From Nocardiopsis suaedae (GTDB lineage Bacteria > Actinomycetota > Actinomycetes > Streptosporangiales > Streptosporangiaceae): 64,000 nucleotides of DNA. The stretch spans positions 1 through 64,000 of the forward strand of contig NZ_JAQFWP010000038.1 of the NCBI RefSeq assembly GCF_027706745.1, read 5' to 3'. A program made the translations under genes and the position numbers. Position 1 is the stretch's first letter. Each line of letters begins with the position of its first letter. This document shows positions 7,837 to 18,700 of the stretch, one piece after another. The notes below the pieces were generated by a model. That model was not told the origin of the DNA and made no database searches. It saw only the letters and a program-made list of their open reading frames with translations.

Positions 7837-9336
7837 TCACATGGGCCCGTCCCCCTGGGCCCGCTTCCGGCGCGAGGAGTGGACGGCCAGCCCGCCGAGG
7901 GCGAGCAGGACCAGCCCCGCCGCGGCGAGCCCGCCGACCGCGGGCCCGGTCAGCGCGAGCCCGCCGCCGTCACCGGCACCGTCGTAGCCGTCGTAGCCGC
8001 CCCCGTCCGGCCCGGGTCCGGGGCCGGGAACGTCGGAGCTCTCGGTCGGCTCCGGCGTGGGTTCCGGGGTCGGGTCCGGCTCAGGTGTCGGCTCCGGCGT
8101 CGGTGTCGGCTCCGGCGTCGGATCGTCCGGGTCGGTCGGGCTCGGACCGGGCGTCGGAGAGACCGTCGGCTCGGGGTTCGGAGTCGGTGACACGCTCGGG
8201 CTCGGGCTCGGCGACACCGTGGGAGACGGGGACGGGGAGGGCGACGGTTCGGTGCACTCGGGCAGGTCGCCGTTGAACGGGTAGGCGTGCATCTCCTGGC
8301 CGCCGCCTCCGTCCGACTCATGGGAGAGGGTGCCCGTGGTGAAGAAGCGCCCGTTGGTGCCCGGCATGGACAGGTGCGTCGTGCTGGCCGGGTTCCCGAC
8401 GAGCACACTGCCCTGGAACTGATCGGTCCCCTTCATGTTCACCGTGGTGGCGTCGGGGAAGTTCCAGAGCATCCTCTCCCGGAGCCCGTCGGGGACGAAG
8501 CTCTGGTTGATGTTCAGGGTGGGCTCGTCGCCGATCACGTTGATCAGGACGGTGGCGTCGTCGGGGATGCCTGCGAAGGTGATGCTCTGCATGCCGCCGC
8601 TGGGGCCGACCATGTCGAAGTCGACGTTGAACACCTGGAGCGACGAGGCCCCGTCCCCGGTGAACACGGTCTGGTGCCCCTGGTTGTCCGCAGTGCCTGT
8701 GGCCTCCCGCAACTCACCTTCGGGGTAGGCATAGCAGCTGCTGGCCTCCTCCAGTTGCGGGCGGAGGTCGGTGTACGGCGCCGCGGCGTCGGAGTCCTGC
8801 ACCTCGGTCGGGCTGACGGTCCCGCCGCCTTGCCGGCCACCCCCGTAGGGCACGGCCCCGTGGACGCTCCCCTCCTCGGCGAGGAGCCGCTGTCCGTCGG
8901 CCACGGAGAGGTCCCCGCCGACGGTGAGGAAGTCGGTCCCGTCGTCGGGCGGCACCCGCGACCCGACGCCGACGATGCCGACGTTGTAGACCTGCGAGAC
9001 GCCCGCACTCTTGTCCTGGTCGAAGCCGCCGAGGACGACGATCTTCCCCTCGGCCTCGGCGGCGCCCTCCCGGACGAGCATGTCGCCGCCGACGAAGATG
9101 TTGATCCCGTTGTCACGCCCCGCGATGGCTCCATTGTTCGGGTCGGGATATTCGTCCGGGCAGTCGCCCGGCACGCACGGCCCGAGCCCGCCGGGGAGGG
9201 TGGCGGCGACACTGGTGAGCGCGAGCGACCCGGCGAGCACCGCGGCCCCCGCGACCCCGGTCCCCAGAATCCCCACGGCCCGCCACCTCAGTGACCACCG
9301 AGTCCGGCCGGTCTCGACGTCGACGTTGGTTCCCAT
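7837..9336 (-). CDS. Secreted choice-of-anchor A family protein with LAXTG cell-wall sorting signal
   Basis: From the chosen ATG the protein has a basic N-terminus and a hydrophobic signal segment ([26 protein letters not shown]). A choice-of-anchor A (collagen-binding-like) domain follows ([12 protein letters not shown]..., [38 protein letters not shown]). Next is a roughly 70-residue Ser/Pro then Pro/Glu/Thr-rich wall-spanning repeat. The C-terminus has LALTG, a hydrophobic helix and RRKRAQ. LAXTG is the class E sortase motif of actinomycetes, so the protein is probably linked to peptidoglycan; no sortase gene is in view. The start is uncertain: neither this ATG nor an in-frame GTG at 9411 has a clear ribosome site, but this one gives a normal signal peptide. 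A terminator hairpin follows. Confidence 0.85.
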   Translation of the reverse strand: MGTNVDVETGRTRWSLRWRAVGILGTGVAGAAVLAGSLALTSVAATLPGGLGPCVPGDCPDEYPDPNNGAIAGRDNGINIFVGGDMLVREGAAEAEGKIVVLGGFDQDKSAGVSQVYNVGIVGVGSRVPPDDGTDFLTVGGDLSVADGQRLLAEEGSVHGAVPYGGGRQGGGTVSPTEVQDSDAAAPYTDLRPQLEEASSCYAYPEGELREATGTADNQGHQTVFTGDGASSLQVFNVDFDMVGPSGGMQSITFAGIPDDATVLINVIGDEPTLNINQSFVPDGLRERMLWNFPDATTVNMKGTDQFQGSVLVGNPASTTHLSMPGTNGRFFTTGTLSHESDGGGGQEMHAYPFNGDLPECTEPSPSPSPSPTVSPSPSPSVSPTPNPEPTVSPTPGPSPTDPDDPTPEPTPTPEPTPEPDPTPEPTPEPTESSDVPGPGPGPDGGGYDGYDGAGDGGGLALTGPAVGGLAAAGLVLLALGGLAVHSSRRKRAQGDGPM

Positions 9337-9423
9337 ACATGGAGCGTCACATTCATCACAGACCGTGTTCACGCTCCACGGGGCGGTGCGGGGTAAATAC
9401 TTCCCCATCACTCAGGACCGGGC

Positions 9424-11589
9424 TCACCCCAGGACGAACCGCGTGGGCTCGGCGAGCAGGGTCTGGGCCCCGGAAACGTCCGACAAGCGCATGGCCAGCG
9501 TCCGCTCCGCCAGTTCCTCGGGGAGGGCCGCACTGAACTTGAGCCCTTCCAGAGCACGGGGAGCGGCCTCAGGCAGAGCCAGACGCCCCTCCACCTCCGC
9601 GATGGCCTCCTTCCACTCCCCCGGCTCGAGATCCGCCCTCAGGCGGACCCAGGCGTCACCGACCCGCTGTTTGGCGTCGACCACTCCCCCAAGGGTCGCG
9701 ACCAGCGTCAGGTTCGCCCGCGCACCGGCCCACGTCCACCACTTCAGGTCGCCCTTCCCGTCCCTGACGATGACGGATCCCCCCGGGTGGATGCGATCGA
9801 TGTGCGCTTCGCGCGCCTTGGCCAAGGCCTCTTCGGCCCTGTGCGTGAGTCTCACGGGAGGGTTCTCTCCCAGCAGGACCGACCTGATCGACCGCGTCAG
9901 GTCGAACGAGGCGCCCAGCACGCCCCCGGAATCCCAGCGGGCCTTGCCGCCCTCCCCGTCCACGGGCTCCACGTGGCAGCGCTGGCGACGCCAGTCGACC
10001 CACGCCACCCCCCAGGTCCGACCCGCCAGCAGCAGCCGGCGCGGGCCGGGGGAGCCTTCCTCGAAGGCGAGGAGGGCAGGGTCGATGTGCCCGACCTCGG
10101 TTCGCCCATGAAGCACGGTGAACTGCGGCGGAGCCGTGAAGACGCTGGTCAGGTCCCGGAAGTACCGGAAGCCGAACCTCTTCTCCGCCTCGGGCCCGAT
10201 GAGCATCATCCCGCCGTCGGTCTCGACGAAGCCGTTCGCGACCAGGTGTTCGGCGATCGCCTTCGCCTCCCGGAAGGGCTCGAGGCCGCCCCACCACTCC
10301 GGCCAGAGCGCCTCGCCGACCTCTCCCTCTTGAAGGCAGAGCGCAAGGATCTGCTGGGCGGCGATGTGCCGCGGCTCAGGCGTGGGTTCGACCGGCTCCA
10401 CCCAGTGTCTCCCCCAAAGCCGCAGGAGTGCGGCGGCCCGGAGCAGGCCGTGCTCGCCCGTCGCGAGGAACAGGCAGTTCCGCTCCGTCCCCGCTCTCCG
10501 CCCGGTGCGCCCGATCCTCTGGAGGAAGGACGCCACCGCGCCCGGGGCATCGATCTGGATGACCCTGTCGAGGTCCCCGACGTCGATCCCCAGCTCCAAG
10601 GTGCTGGTGGCGACGATGACGCAATCGCGTGCTTCGGAGAAGGCCTGCTCCGCCCGGCGTCGTTCGTCCACCGAGAGAGAGGCATGGGAGAGGAAGGTGG
10701 TGACGCCCCGTCCTCGCAGGGCCGCCCCGAGCTCCTCGACCGTCTTCCGCGAGTCGCAGAACACCAGGCGCTTCTCGCCCCGATGCAGGGCAGCGATCAC
10801 CTTCGCGGCGTTGGGGATCGTCCCGACGTAGTCGAGGGTGACGTCACCAGGCGGAGGGGGTGTCTGCTCCCCGCCTTCCCCGACGGGCCGCCACAGGTCG
10901 ACGCCCGGCGCGATGACGCGCCCCGCCTGGGCCCCGCTCTCCGAGCCCTGAAGCCATGTCAGCAGGGCCTCGGGGTTGCCCACGGTCGCCGACAGCCCCA
11001 CCCGCTGGATCGGCCGCCCCCGGAGCCGGGTCAGCCTCTCCAGAACGGCGAGCAGGTGCCACCCCCGGTCGTCCCCGGCGAAAGCGTGCACCTCGTCCAC
11101 GACGACCGCTTCGACCTGCTTGAACAGGTCCCGGTGGTCCACCTTGGTGCTGACGAGCATCGCCTCGATCGATTCAGGCGTGGTCAGCAGTACGTGAGGA
11201 CGGTCGCGCAGAATCCGCTGCCGGGCGGCCGTGGTCACGTCACCGTGCCACAGAGCGGCTGTCCGCCCCAGCCATCCCGCGTAGGCCTGCACCCGCGGCA
11301 GCAGGTTGTTGAGCAGCGCCTTGATCGGGCAGACGTAGAGGATCGTCAGGCCTTCGGGGGCACTCGCCGTTCTGGTCAGGAGCGGGAAGAGCGCCGCCTC
11401 GGTCTTGCCCCCGGCGGTCGGGGCCAGGAGCAGCCCGTCCTCCCCCGCGGTGAGCGGCGCGAGGGACTCCATCTGCAACGGCCTCAGTCCCTGCCACCCG
11501 AGGGTGTTGACCACGTGGTAGGCGAGCGTGGGGTGGAGCAGGTCGAGGCCGTCCGGGCCGCCGGGGTCGTCCGACACGCTCCCGTTCAC
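9424..11589 (-). CDS. brxHI: BREX type 2 helicase BrxHI (Lhr-like DEVH superfamily 2)
   Basis: The 721-residue SF2 helicase has Q-motif region LRPLQMESL, Walker A APTAGGKT (56-63), DEVH (164-167), SAT motif VGLSATVG and motif VI QRIGRTGR. It lacks the long C-terminus of true Lhr helicases, fitting BrxHI, the helicase that completes BREX-2 cassettes. It is the last gene of the pglY-pglZ-brxD-brxHI operon, and its start overlaps the brxD stop by 4 bases (ATGA). The biochemical role of BrxHI in defence is not established. Residues after about 450 hold no motif I recognise. Confidence 0.92.
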   Translation of the reverse strand: MNGSVSDDPGGPDGLDLLHPTLAYHVVNTLGWQGLRPLQMESLAPLTAGEDGLLLAPTAGGKTEAALFPLLTRTASAPEGLTILYVCPIKALLNNLLPRVQAYAGWLGRTAALWHGDVTTAARQRILRDRPHVLLTTPESIEAMLVSTKVDHRDLFKQVEAVVVDEVHAFAGDDRGWHLLAVLERLTRLRGRPIQRVGLSATVGNPEALLTWLQGSESGAQAGRVIAPGVDLWRPVGEGGEQTPPPPGDVTLDYVGTIPNAAKVIAALHRGEKRLVFCDSRKTVEELGAALRGRGVTTFLSHASLSVDERRRAEQAFSEARDCVIVATSTLELGIDVGDLDRVIQIDAPGAVASFLQRIGRTGRRAGTERNCLFLATGEHGLLRAAALLRLWGRHWVEPVEPTPEPRHIAAQQILALCLQEGEVGEALWPEWWGGLEPFREAKAIAEHLVANGFVETDGGMMLIGPEAEKRFGFRYFRDLTSVFTAPPQFTVLHGRTEVGHIDPALLAFEEGSPGPRRLLLAGRTWGVAWVDWRRQRCHVEPVDGEGGKARWDSGGVLGASFDLTRSIRSVLLGENPPVRLTHRAEEALAKAREAHIDRIHPGGSVIVRDGKGDLKWWTWAGARANLTLVATLGGVVDAKQRVGDAWVRLRADLEPGEWKEAIAEVEGRLALPEAAPRALEGLKFSAALPEELAERTLAMRLSDVSGAQTLLAEPTRFVLG

Positions 11590-12920
11590 AGGTCGAGCTC
11601 CACCTCGTCGGGGTCGTCGGCCTTCTGCGCCCAGGCGTTGCGCTCGCTCTCCGAGAGTTCCTCCCCGGTGATCTTCAGTCGGTAGTGAACGCGGGGATCG
11701 AAGTCCTCGATCTGGTCCACACGGTCCATCACGTCCACGAGCTTGCGCAGGAACATGCGCGGAGCGATTCCCGCACGGCCTCCCAGCTCCCCTGCGACCG
11801 AGGCCGCGAAGTCGCCGATGAACGCATCATCGATCCGTTCCCGCACCCGGTCCGGGGCGTCGGCCCCGATCGTGTACAGGTCCCGCACCGTCTCCCCCAG
11901 GCCTTGGAGCTTGGCCAGGTCGAAGCCGGTCAGCCGGATCTGGGCGGCCTTGGGATTGTCGTGCCGGGGGTCGGGCAGGAAGTCGGTCGCGAGCCTCTGG
12001 GCGAGCGGGGCGAGCCGCTGCACACCTTGCGGCCCGTCGAAGAACGCCGGAGTCCCGGTGATCACCAGGTACAGCCCCGGGAACCGCTGGTTGGCGATCT
12101 CGTCCAGGAGCTGCCGCAGCGCGTTGAGGGCCTTCTCCCGGCTGTCGGTCCGGGCGCGCTGGAGCGTCTCCAACTCGTCGAGGACCACCAGCATCCCGGC
12201 GTGCCCGCAGTCCCGGAGCAGCAGGAGCAGGCCTCGGAGCGCCGTGAGAGCCCCGAAGTGGTCCAGGTCGCCCTTGATCCCCGCGTAGCGCTTGATGGAG
12301 GCGGAGACGTTCGGCTGGCCTCCGAGCCAGGCGATCAGCCCCTCGGCCGTGGCGTCCTCGCCCTCGGCCTGGGCACGGTGGTAGCCGCGCAGCGCGGCGG
12401 CGAAGCCGGGGTTCGCGCTCGCGACGGGGGCCAGACGCCGCTCGAGGCGCCTGGCGATCTCCTCGTCGAGGCCCTCCTCGTCGTCCTCAGTGGCGGCGCC
12501 TTCGTTCAGCGCCTCCTGTTCGAGGGTGTAGAGCCAGTTGTCGACCAGGTCGCGCAGCGCCCCCGGTCCCTGAGTGTCCGTGGACAGGCTCTCGCACAGC
12601 CTGCGGTACACGGTCTCGAGACGGTGCAGGGGTGTCTCGGTCTCCGAGACCTGGATCTCGGCGACGGCGTACTGGCCGTCGGCCTTCTTCTTGGCGCGCT
12701 CGGCGAGCCACCGCGCGAAGAAGGTCTTGCCGGCTCCGTACTCGCCCCGCACGGCCTTGAACCCGCCCGAACCGCCGCTCGCCTCGGTGAGCTCCTTGTC
12801 CAGGGCGCTCTCGAACCGCTCCAGCCCCACGGCGAACACGTCGAGCCCGGCATGCGGGACCGTCCCGCGGCGCAGGGCGCCGATCACCTCGTCCCTGCGG
12901 GCAGGGCTAACGTCGAGCAC
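11586..12920 (-). CDS. brxD: BREX type 2 ATP-binding protein BrxD
   Basis: The 444-residue P-loop ATPase has Walker A GEYGAGKTFF (59-68) and Walker B MLVVLDELETL (about 243-253), in the order and length of BrxD. It overlaps pglZ by 14 bases upstream and brxHI by 4 bases downstream, so expression is probably coupled. An acidic stretch (about 140-155, TEDDEEGLDEEI) interrupts the ATPase core. The known role is only that it is one of the two extra proteins, with BrxHI, of type 2 BREX beyond the classical PglWXYZ set. Confidence 0.92.
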   Translation of the reverse strand: MLDVSPARRDEVIGALRRGTVPHAGLDVFAVGLERFESALDKELTEASGGSGGFKAVRGEYGAGKTFFARWLAERAKKKADGQYAVAEIQVSETETPLHRLETVYRRLCESLSTDTQGPGALRDLVDNWLYTLEQEALNEGAATEDDEEGLDEEIARRLERRLAPVASANPGFAAALRGYHRAQAEGEDATAEGLIAWLGGQPNVSASIKRYAGIKGDLDHFGALTALRGLLLLLRDCGHAGMLVVLDELETLQRARTDSREKALNALRQLLDEIANQRFPGLYLVITGTPAFFDGPQGVQRLAPLAQRLATDFLPDPRHDNPKAAQIRLTGFDLAKLQGLGETVRDLYTIGADAPDRVRERIDDAFIGDFAASVAGELGGRAGIAPRMFLRKLVDVMDRVDQIEDFDPRVHYRLKITGEELSESERNAWAQKADDPDEVELDL

Positions 12921-15795
12921 GGCCGCCTCCGTCCAGGTCCAGGAACTGGCGGCGCAGCAGCTCCAGGTTGAGTTCGGCGCTCCGCTCGCCGTCCGGCAGG
13001 GTGAGCACGGGATACATCTCGATGTTGAGCACCTTCGTGACCATCTTCAGGATGCGGAGGGCACGCGGGCGCCCCAGCTTCTCCTTCCCCTTGAGGCCGC
13101 GCACGAGGTCGACGGCGGGCAGGCGCGGGCGCGTGTCACCGGTCGCGGCCAGAGCGTCGATGATCTGCGCGATCTCACCGGGCTCGGGCGCTGACTTGAC
13201 CCGGCGCCGACTGTTCTGGAACCGCGCGCTGGCCACCACCTTGTCCCCGAGAGTCTCCCGCCGGGCTTCTCCGGCTTCCTGGACCTCCTCGGCAGCGAAG
13301 AGCGCGGATTCCTGAACCGGCGGGCGCTTGGCCCCTGTCGTCGCTTTCGCGCCGCCGCCGTCCCGTGCCTTCTTACGTTCCGGCCTCTCGTCGACCGCGC
13401 TGTCGACGGCCGCGTCCGCGGCGGCGCGCTGAGTCCACCAGACGGGTTCGACCCCCGCCGGGGAGAGGCGCGTCCACCCTTCGGGCACGCCGTCGGCCAC
13501 GAGGACGAAGACCAGGACCGGGATGACCATTTCGGCGGCGGATACGCCGCCGTGGTATCCCTCCCGGCGGTTCGTGTAGCGGATGCGCTCGTCGTAGGGA
13601 ACGACGAGCCGCCCGTCGCCCTCCAGAACACGGTCGCCGGTGGCCTCGAGTTCACCGTCTTCCGGTTCCCCGGTGCGGAAGCGCGCGGCCTCGCCCTCGC
13701 GCGTCTTGACCGACTCGCCTCCGTCCCACACGTGCCCGTGGTCGGAGGTGATGACGACCGGTCGGCCCGCGCGCGCCGCGGCGTCCAGCAGCGCACCGAG
13801 CTTGCCCAGGTCCCCGACCCTCCACTCGGAGGTGTGCGCCTCCCTGCCTTTGTCGAGGGCGTTGTCTACGGTGTTGATGACGACGCCGACCGCGATCTCG
13901 GTCCCGTCGACCTCGGTCTCGTCGATGGCCTTTTGGACCTCCGCGGGCAGGAGCATCCCTGGCCTGGCTTCCAAGTCCCGCTGATGGAAGAGCACCGCTT
14001 TGCGCTCTCCGAACTCGTGGGAGGCCCACAGCTCCTTGAACCCGCTCTCCTCCACCGCCTGGCCTCCGCTGACCAGCCGGCCGCTGAGCAGGGAGGTCCG
14101 CGAGCAGGTGGTGACCGACGGGATCGTGGACAGTGCCCCGGTGCGCTCGGCCTTCTCGGCATCCCCCTGGGCGATCTCGGCGAACCGGCCGCCGATCGAG
14201 ATCTCCGCACCGATCTGCACCGCGACATCCCAGCTCATGCCGTCCAGCACGATGATGAGCGGCGCACGCCGCGTGCTCCGTGCGAGGGGGGCGGCGATGG
14301 CGGCCTGCAGGTTCTCCGACCGGGTGAGCGCGTCCGTCGGCGAGGCCCCGTTGTTCCACGCGACGATCCTGCCCGCGAACCCGCGGTCGAAGTCCGCGCG
14401 CCAGTCGCGCACGCGCTCGCGGAGGTTCGCCAGGGCGGAGTCGAACGCGTGGACCCCTGCGTGCGCAAGGCGGATGACATTGGCCGCCTGGTCCACCCAC
14501 CCCGTCTGGTGGACATGGGCCGCGACCCACTGCTCGGTGCTGCCGGGGACGAGGGGCCCAGAGGCCAGCCGCCGCATGAGCCGGACGGCCGCGGCGGCGG
14601 CCCTGCCGCGGTGATCGGCGGGGTCGTGGCGCCGGTGGTCGCGGACATGGAGGTAGGCGTCTTCGACGCCCTTGAGGGAGGTACCCCGTGCGAGGGCGGC
14701 GTCGATCGCCGTTCCCAAGGCCGCCAGCCGGGCGTTCAGCCCACTCTCCAGGACCCTGCTGGCCTTCGCCGCCTCTTCGGCGCCGAGCGACTCGAGGATC
14801 CCTTCGGTACGACGGATCAGGTCGGTCGCGGCGTCGTCCTCGTGGGCGCCCAGCAGGCGCAGGAGCGCCCCGGTGCATGCCTGCCCGTATGCGCGAAGGT
14901 CCCGCGTATTGGGCTTCGAGGCCCGGAAGAACCGCTCCTCGGCGCGGACCCAGGCGTCCTCCGCGCCTTTCGCACGACCGCCCTTGCCGCCTTTGCCGCC
15001 ACTGGCGTCCTCGCCCGCGAGTTCGGCCAGGGCGAGCCCGATGGGCAGCGATTCGAGGGCCTGTCCGCTGTCAAGGAGCCGGAACACGCACCGTGCGACG
15101 GCCCCGATCTCCTCCTCCAGGTGGCGGCGGAGCTCCACCCGCTCATCCTCGCCCAGCAGCGTGAACGCCTGGACCGCTTCTGGGTGGCGCGTCCATTCGA
15201 GCAGTCCGGCCGCGTCCAGGCGCTCGTCCGGACGGCGGCCGAACCGCACCGCGGCGACGGTGCCGAGTGCCTCGTCGAGACGGATGACGCCGCTGCCGAA
15301 CCTCAGGCCGTGGGTCCGGCGGACGTCGTTGAGGGAGTCGGCGAGCCAGATCCACCGGCTGGAGTACAGCCGCGGGTCGACGCGCTTGGCGCCCACCTCG
15401 TCGGCGACGAGGTCCCAGTTGTTGATCCGGGCGATGTCCTCGCCGAGGAACCGCCCGAGGAGGGCGTCGCCGAACTCCGCACGCTCGCGGGGGGTGAGGA
15501 CCACGACGTAGTCGGCGTCGCCCTCTTTCTGCGGGCGCTCGAGTTCCCTGAGCACGGCGAGGACGCTGTCGGCCGGGGCGACGCGGGCGCGCACGGGGTC
15601 TTCTCCGTCGGTGGCGATCTCGATGGTGTCGGGGCCGTCCCATACGGGCGCCGCGGCGACCGCCAGGACCCGGGCGGCCGACGGCGGGCGCCCTCCCGCG
15701 GCGCGGTTCTGCTCGACGACCAGGGCGCGCCGCAGGGCCGCCTTCACCGCGTCCTCGGTGACCTGCCGCACCGCGGCTCCGGGTGCGGGGCTCAC
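12907..15795 (-). CDS. pglZ: BREX type 2 phosphatase-domain protein PglZ
   Basis: The 962-residue protein has the PglZ (alkaline phosphatase superfamily) core. The first metal/nucleophile block is LIIVLDGMSWDVAVQIGAEI (about 505-525); the second metal block is VVITSDHGHVWDG (about 680). In Streptomyces the Pgl system marks phage DNA and limits the second infection cycle; PglZ is essential and has been described as toxic when unbalanced. Its start overlaps the pglY stop by 4 bases (ATGA), and its end overlaps brxD by 14. The N-terminal 480 residues are helical without other motifs. The length agrees with known PglZ of type 2 systems. Confidence 0.95.
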   Translation of the reverse strand: MSPAPGAAVRQVTEDAVKAALRRALVVEQNRAAGGRPPSAARVLAVAAAPVWDGPDTIEIATDGEDPVRARVAPADSVLAVLRELERPQKEGDADYVVVLTPRERAEFGDALLGRFLGEDIARINNWDLVADEVGAKRVDPRLYSSRWIWLADSLNDVRRTHGLRFGSGVIRLDEALGTVAAVRFGRRPDERLDAAGLLEWTRHPEAVQAFTLLGEDERVELRRHLEEEIGAVARCVFRLLDSGQALESLPIGLALAELAGEDASGGKGGKGGRAKGAEDAWVRAEERFFRASKPNTRDLRAYGQACTGALLRLLGAHEDDAATDLIRRTEGILESLGAEEAAKASRVLESGLNARLAALGTAIDAALARGTSLKGVEDAYLHVRDHRRHDPADHRGRAAAAAVRLMRRLASGPLVPGSTEQWVAAHVHQTGWVDQAANVIRLAHAGVHAFDSALANLRERVRDWRADFDRGFAGRIVAWNNGASPTDALTRSENLQAAIAAPLARSTRRAPLIIVLDGMSWDVAVQIGAEISIGGRFAEIAQGDAEKAERTGALSTIPSVTTCSRTSLLSGRLVSGGQAVEESGFKELWASHEFGERKAVLFHQRDLEARPGMLLPAEVQKAIDETEVDGTEIAVGVVINTVDNALDKGREAHTSEWRVGDLGKLGALLDAAARAGRPVVITSDHGHVWDGGESVKTREGEAARFRTGEPEDGELEATGDRVLEGDGRLVVPYDERIRYTNRREGYHGGVSAAEMVIPVLVFVLVADGVPEGWTRLSPAGVEPVWWTQRAAADAAVDSAVDERPERKKARDGGGAKATTGAKRPPVQESALFAAEEVQEAGEARRETLGDKVVASARFQNSRRRVKSAPEPGEIAQIIDALAATGDTRPRLPAVDLVRGLKGKEKLGRPRALRILKMVTKVLNIEMYPVLTLPDGERSAELNLELLRRQFLDLDGGGRARR

Positions 15796-18700
15796 TCGGC
15801 CACCCGCACGGTGATCTCGATGGCCGCCTCGTCATCGATGCCCAGCTGTTCCCGAAGGCGCTGGACGAGGGCGGCGGCGTCCTGCCCAGGGTCGAGGCGT
15901 GCGGAGGCCACAGCGGTGTCACCTGGGTCCCCCGGCGGGCCGCTCTCGGGGGCGGTGCCTTCGATGCCCCCGCCCCGAGCCACCCGCGTCCCCGCCGTGG
16001 ATCCGTCGCCGTCGAAGAGGTCGCGGCCACCCGGGTCGGTGGTGGTCCCTGTCCGATTGACGGGCTTCGTCTCTCCGCCCTTGCTGAGCAGCCTCTTCAT
16101 CGCCTCGTTGACGACATGGTCGAGGACCGTCGCCAAGCGGGCCTGCTGCGTGTCGTTGGCATAGGCGGTGCTGCGCAGCCGCGTGAGCTGCTCGGCGGAG
16201 AACTCCCCCAGCGCATCGGGGTCACCGGCGCGCTCGACGAGCGCCTCCAGCGGCTCCCACCGGGTGTTCTGCATCTTCTGCGCGAGGTTGTAGGCACCGT
16301 CCAGCGACGCCTTGTAGACGCCCAGGTCGCCGGGGAGGTCGGCCCGGCCCAGCGCACTGACCAGCGCGGTGTCGTCGGTCTGGTCGCGGAGGTCCTCGAT
16401 GAGGTCCTTCAGCACCCGGGCCGTGCGCAGTCGGGGCGAGTCGTCGTCCAGGTGAAGCAGGTCGGCCCGCTGCTCCAGTTCGGCGACGAGCATGCCGACG
16501 TTGCCCAGCTTGGGCGCCATCTGCCCCTTGAGCTGCTCGGCCATCCGCTGGACCGCGGCGGCGTTGCGCAGGGGCGCTCTGGCCAGCCCGAAGAGCTGGG
16601 CCGCGCGCTCGTTCGCGCGGTCGAACTCCTCCTCTGATGGGAGCGCCTGCCGGTGCAGGACGATGTCGCCGTGGAGCCGCCCGAAAGCGACGTCGGTGAA
16701 GCGGGCGCCTCCGCGCAGCCAGGCGCGGTCGGTCTCGATCGCGTACACCTGCACGATGAGGTCGACGAGGTCCTCGGTGAGGCCGTGCCCCTTCTCCGTT
16801 TCCCGGATCCACGCCTTCAGGTCCCGCACGCGGATGTCGGTGGTGTCGGTCTGTGCCGACCCCGCGAGCTTGTCGAGGCGCTGGGTCCAGGTGCCGCGCA
16901 GCACGAAGACCTCGCTGACCTGCGCGATGTCGAGGGGGTTGGCCACGCGGCGCAGAACGGGGAGGTCGGTCTTCTCCGGGGTGTAGTTCTGCAGCTTGAC
17001 GCCCTTGGCCTGCTCGACGGCCTTAAGCGTCGCCGACAGGTCCTGGCGCCGAAGGGGGGTCTTGCCCGAGAACGCGGAGAAGTCGGGGTGCTCGGGATAG
17101 ATGTTGTCGAGCAGGCCGCACATGATCCGCTCCATGGCGGAGGGGAAACTGCTTCCGGCCTCGAGGGTGACCTGCGCGTTGGGGAGCAGCGGGGCGAGGT
17201 GGCCCCGGTGCGCGCGGGCGTTGTAGTCGGTGTCGTTGGGCTCGGTGAGGCCGTAGGCGCCCCGGAGCAGGCCCTTGAGCTGCTGGGCGAGCTGCGCGCG
17301 CTGGTTGTCCAGCTGCATCCGGGCGTCCCGGCGGTCCTCGCTGCTCCAGTCCGGGGCCTTCTCCTCGATGGCGTTGGGCTCGAGGAGGCGCTCCATCATG
17401 ATCATCCGGCGCGCGTCCTGGATCCGCTGCTCGGAGAGGAAGTGCGGCACCCAGGCGAGGGTCGCGGGCGGGTCGGGGAACTCGTCCTGGAGGTCCTCGA
17501 TCCGCTTGTAGTCGTCGGCGGGGTTGTGGCCGTGGTCGTCGAAGGGGTAGTCGATCACCAGGCGCACGGCCTGGTCCCCCTCGGGCTGGAACTGCTCACG
17601 GCCCATCTGCGGGTCGCGGATGTTGCCGAAGACCAGCTCGACGGTGCGCTGGGTGCCGCGCCAGGTGATGGAGGCGCGGTTGGCGCCCTCCTGCAGGCCC
17701 AGCTCCTCCCACAGCATCTTCTGGAAGGCGCGGCGCAGGTCGTGGTCGTTCGCGGCGGAGAGCACCGAGCGCATGAGCGACTCGGTGTCCACGCGCAGCA
17801 GGTTGAGGGCGATGGTGGGGTTGGTGGTCTGCTCGCCGACCCTGACCTCGCCGAACTGGCCGCTCATCGTCTTGAAGAACTCGGCGACCTTGTGCACGTC
17901 CTGGTTGGTCCGCCGCGCCTTGATGATGCCGTGGTTCAGGGCGATCAGGCGGCTAGCGGTCAGCTCCTTGAGCGCGGGCACGTTCGGCACGAGGGTGGCC
18001 AGCAGCAGGGTCTTGACCAGGAGGTCCTCCCGCCGGAAGGGGGCGACCACATCGAGGCCGGCCACCTCCTCCTCGGTGGTGCCGTGACGCTCGAGCAGCC
18101 ACGGGAGGACCTTGGTGCGGTAGAAGTTCCGGATCTTGTCGTACTCGGCGCTGAGCTGGTCCTTGAAGGGGCGGACCTCGCCCTCGACCAGGACGTCGAA
18201 GACGGCGCCCATCGGCACCAGCTGCCCGACCTGGAGCGTGGTTCGGTTGCGGACCAGCAGTTCCAGCATGAGCTTCAGGGCGCTGCGCTGGCGCTGCAAG
18301 GCGGCCGACAGGTCGACCATGACGTGCAGGACGGCAGGGCTGAAGGGGTAGAGGCCCTGGAAGTCCTCCCAGGTGTCAGCCTCGCCGCCGCTCACGTCCA
18401 GGAGGGTGTCCTTGACCTCGGGGCGGGCGTTACGCATCCGCTCGAACGCGGTGGCGATCTCGGCGGCCGCCGCCTCGTCCTTGGGCGCGAGGAGCCGCTT
18501 GCGGACCACCTCGGTGAGGTTGGAGTCGGCCAGGTTGACGTGGTCGAAGCGGCCGTCCCAGTACTTGATGGTCGAGGAGACGCCCTCGGTGCCGCCGCCC
18601 AGCCCGACGAGGTCGCGCACGTCCGCCTGGCGCGGCACGAAGCTGACGATGGGGGCCGGGCGCTCGCTGGCGGAGGACTCGATCAGCTTGGCGACCTTCT

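Noticed and set aside
8050-8250. Tandem repeat or CRISPR-like array
   Set aside because: The repetitiveness encodes the Ser/Pro and Pro/Glu/Thr wall-spanning region of the choice-of-anchor A protein; there are no direct repeats with spacers.
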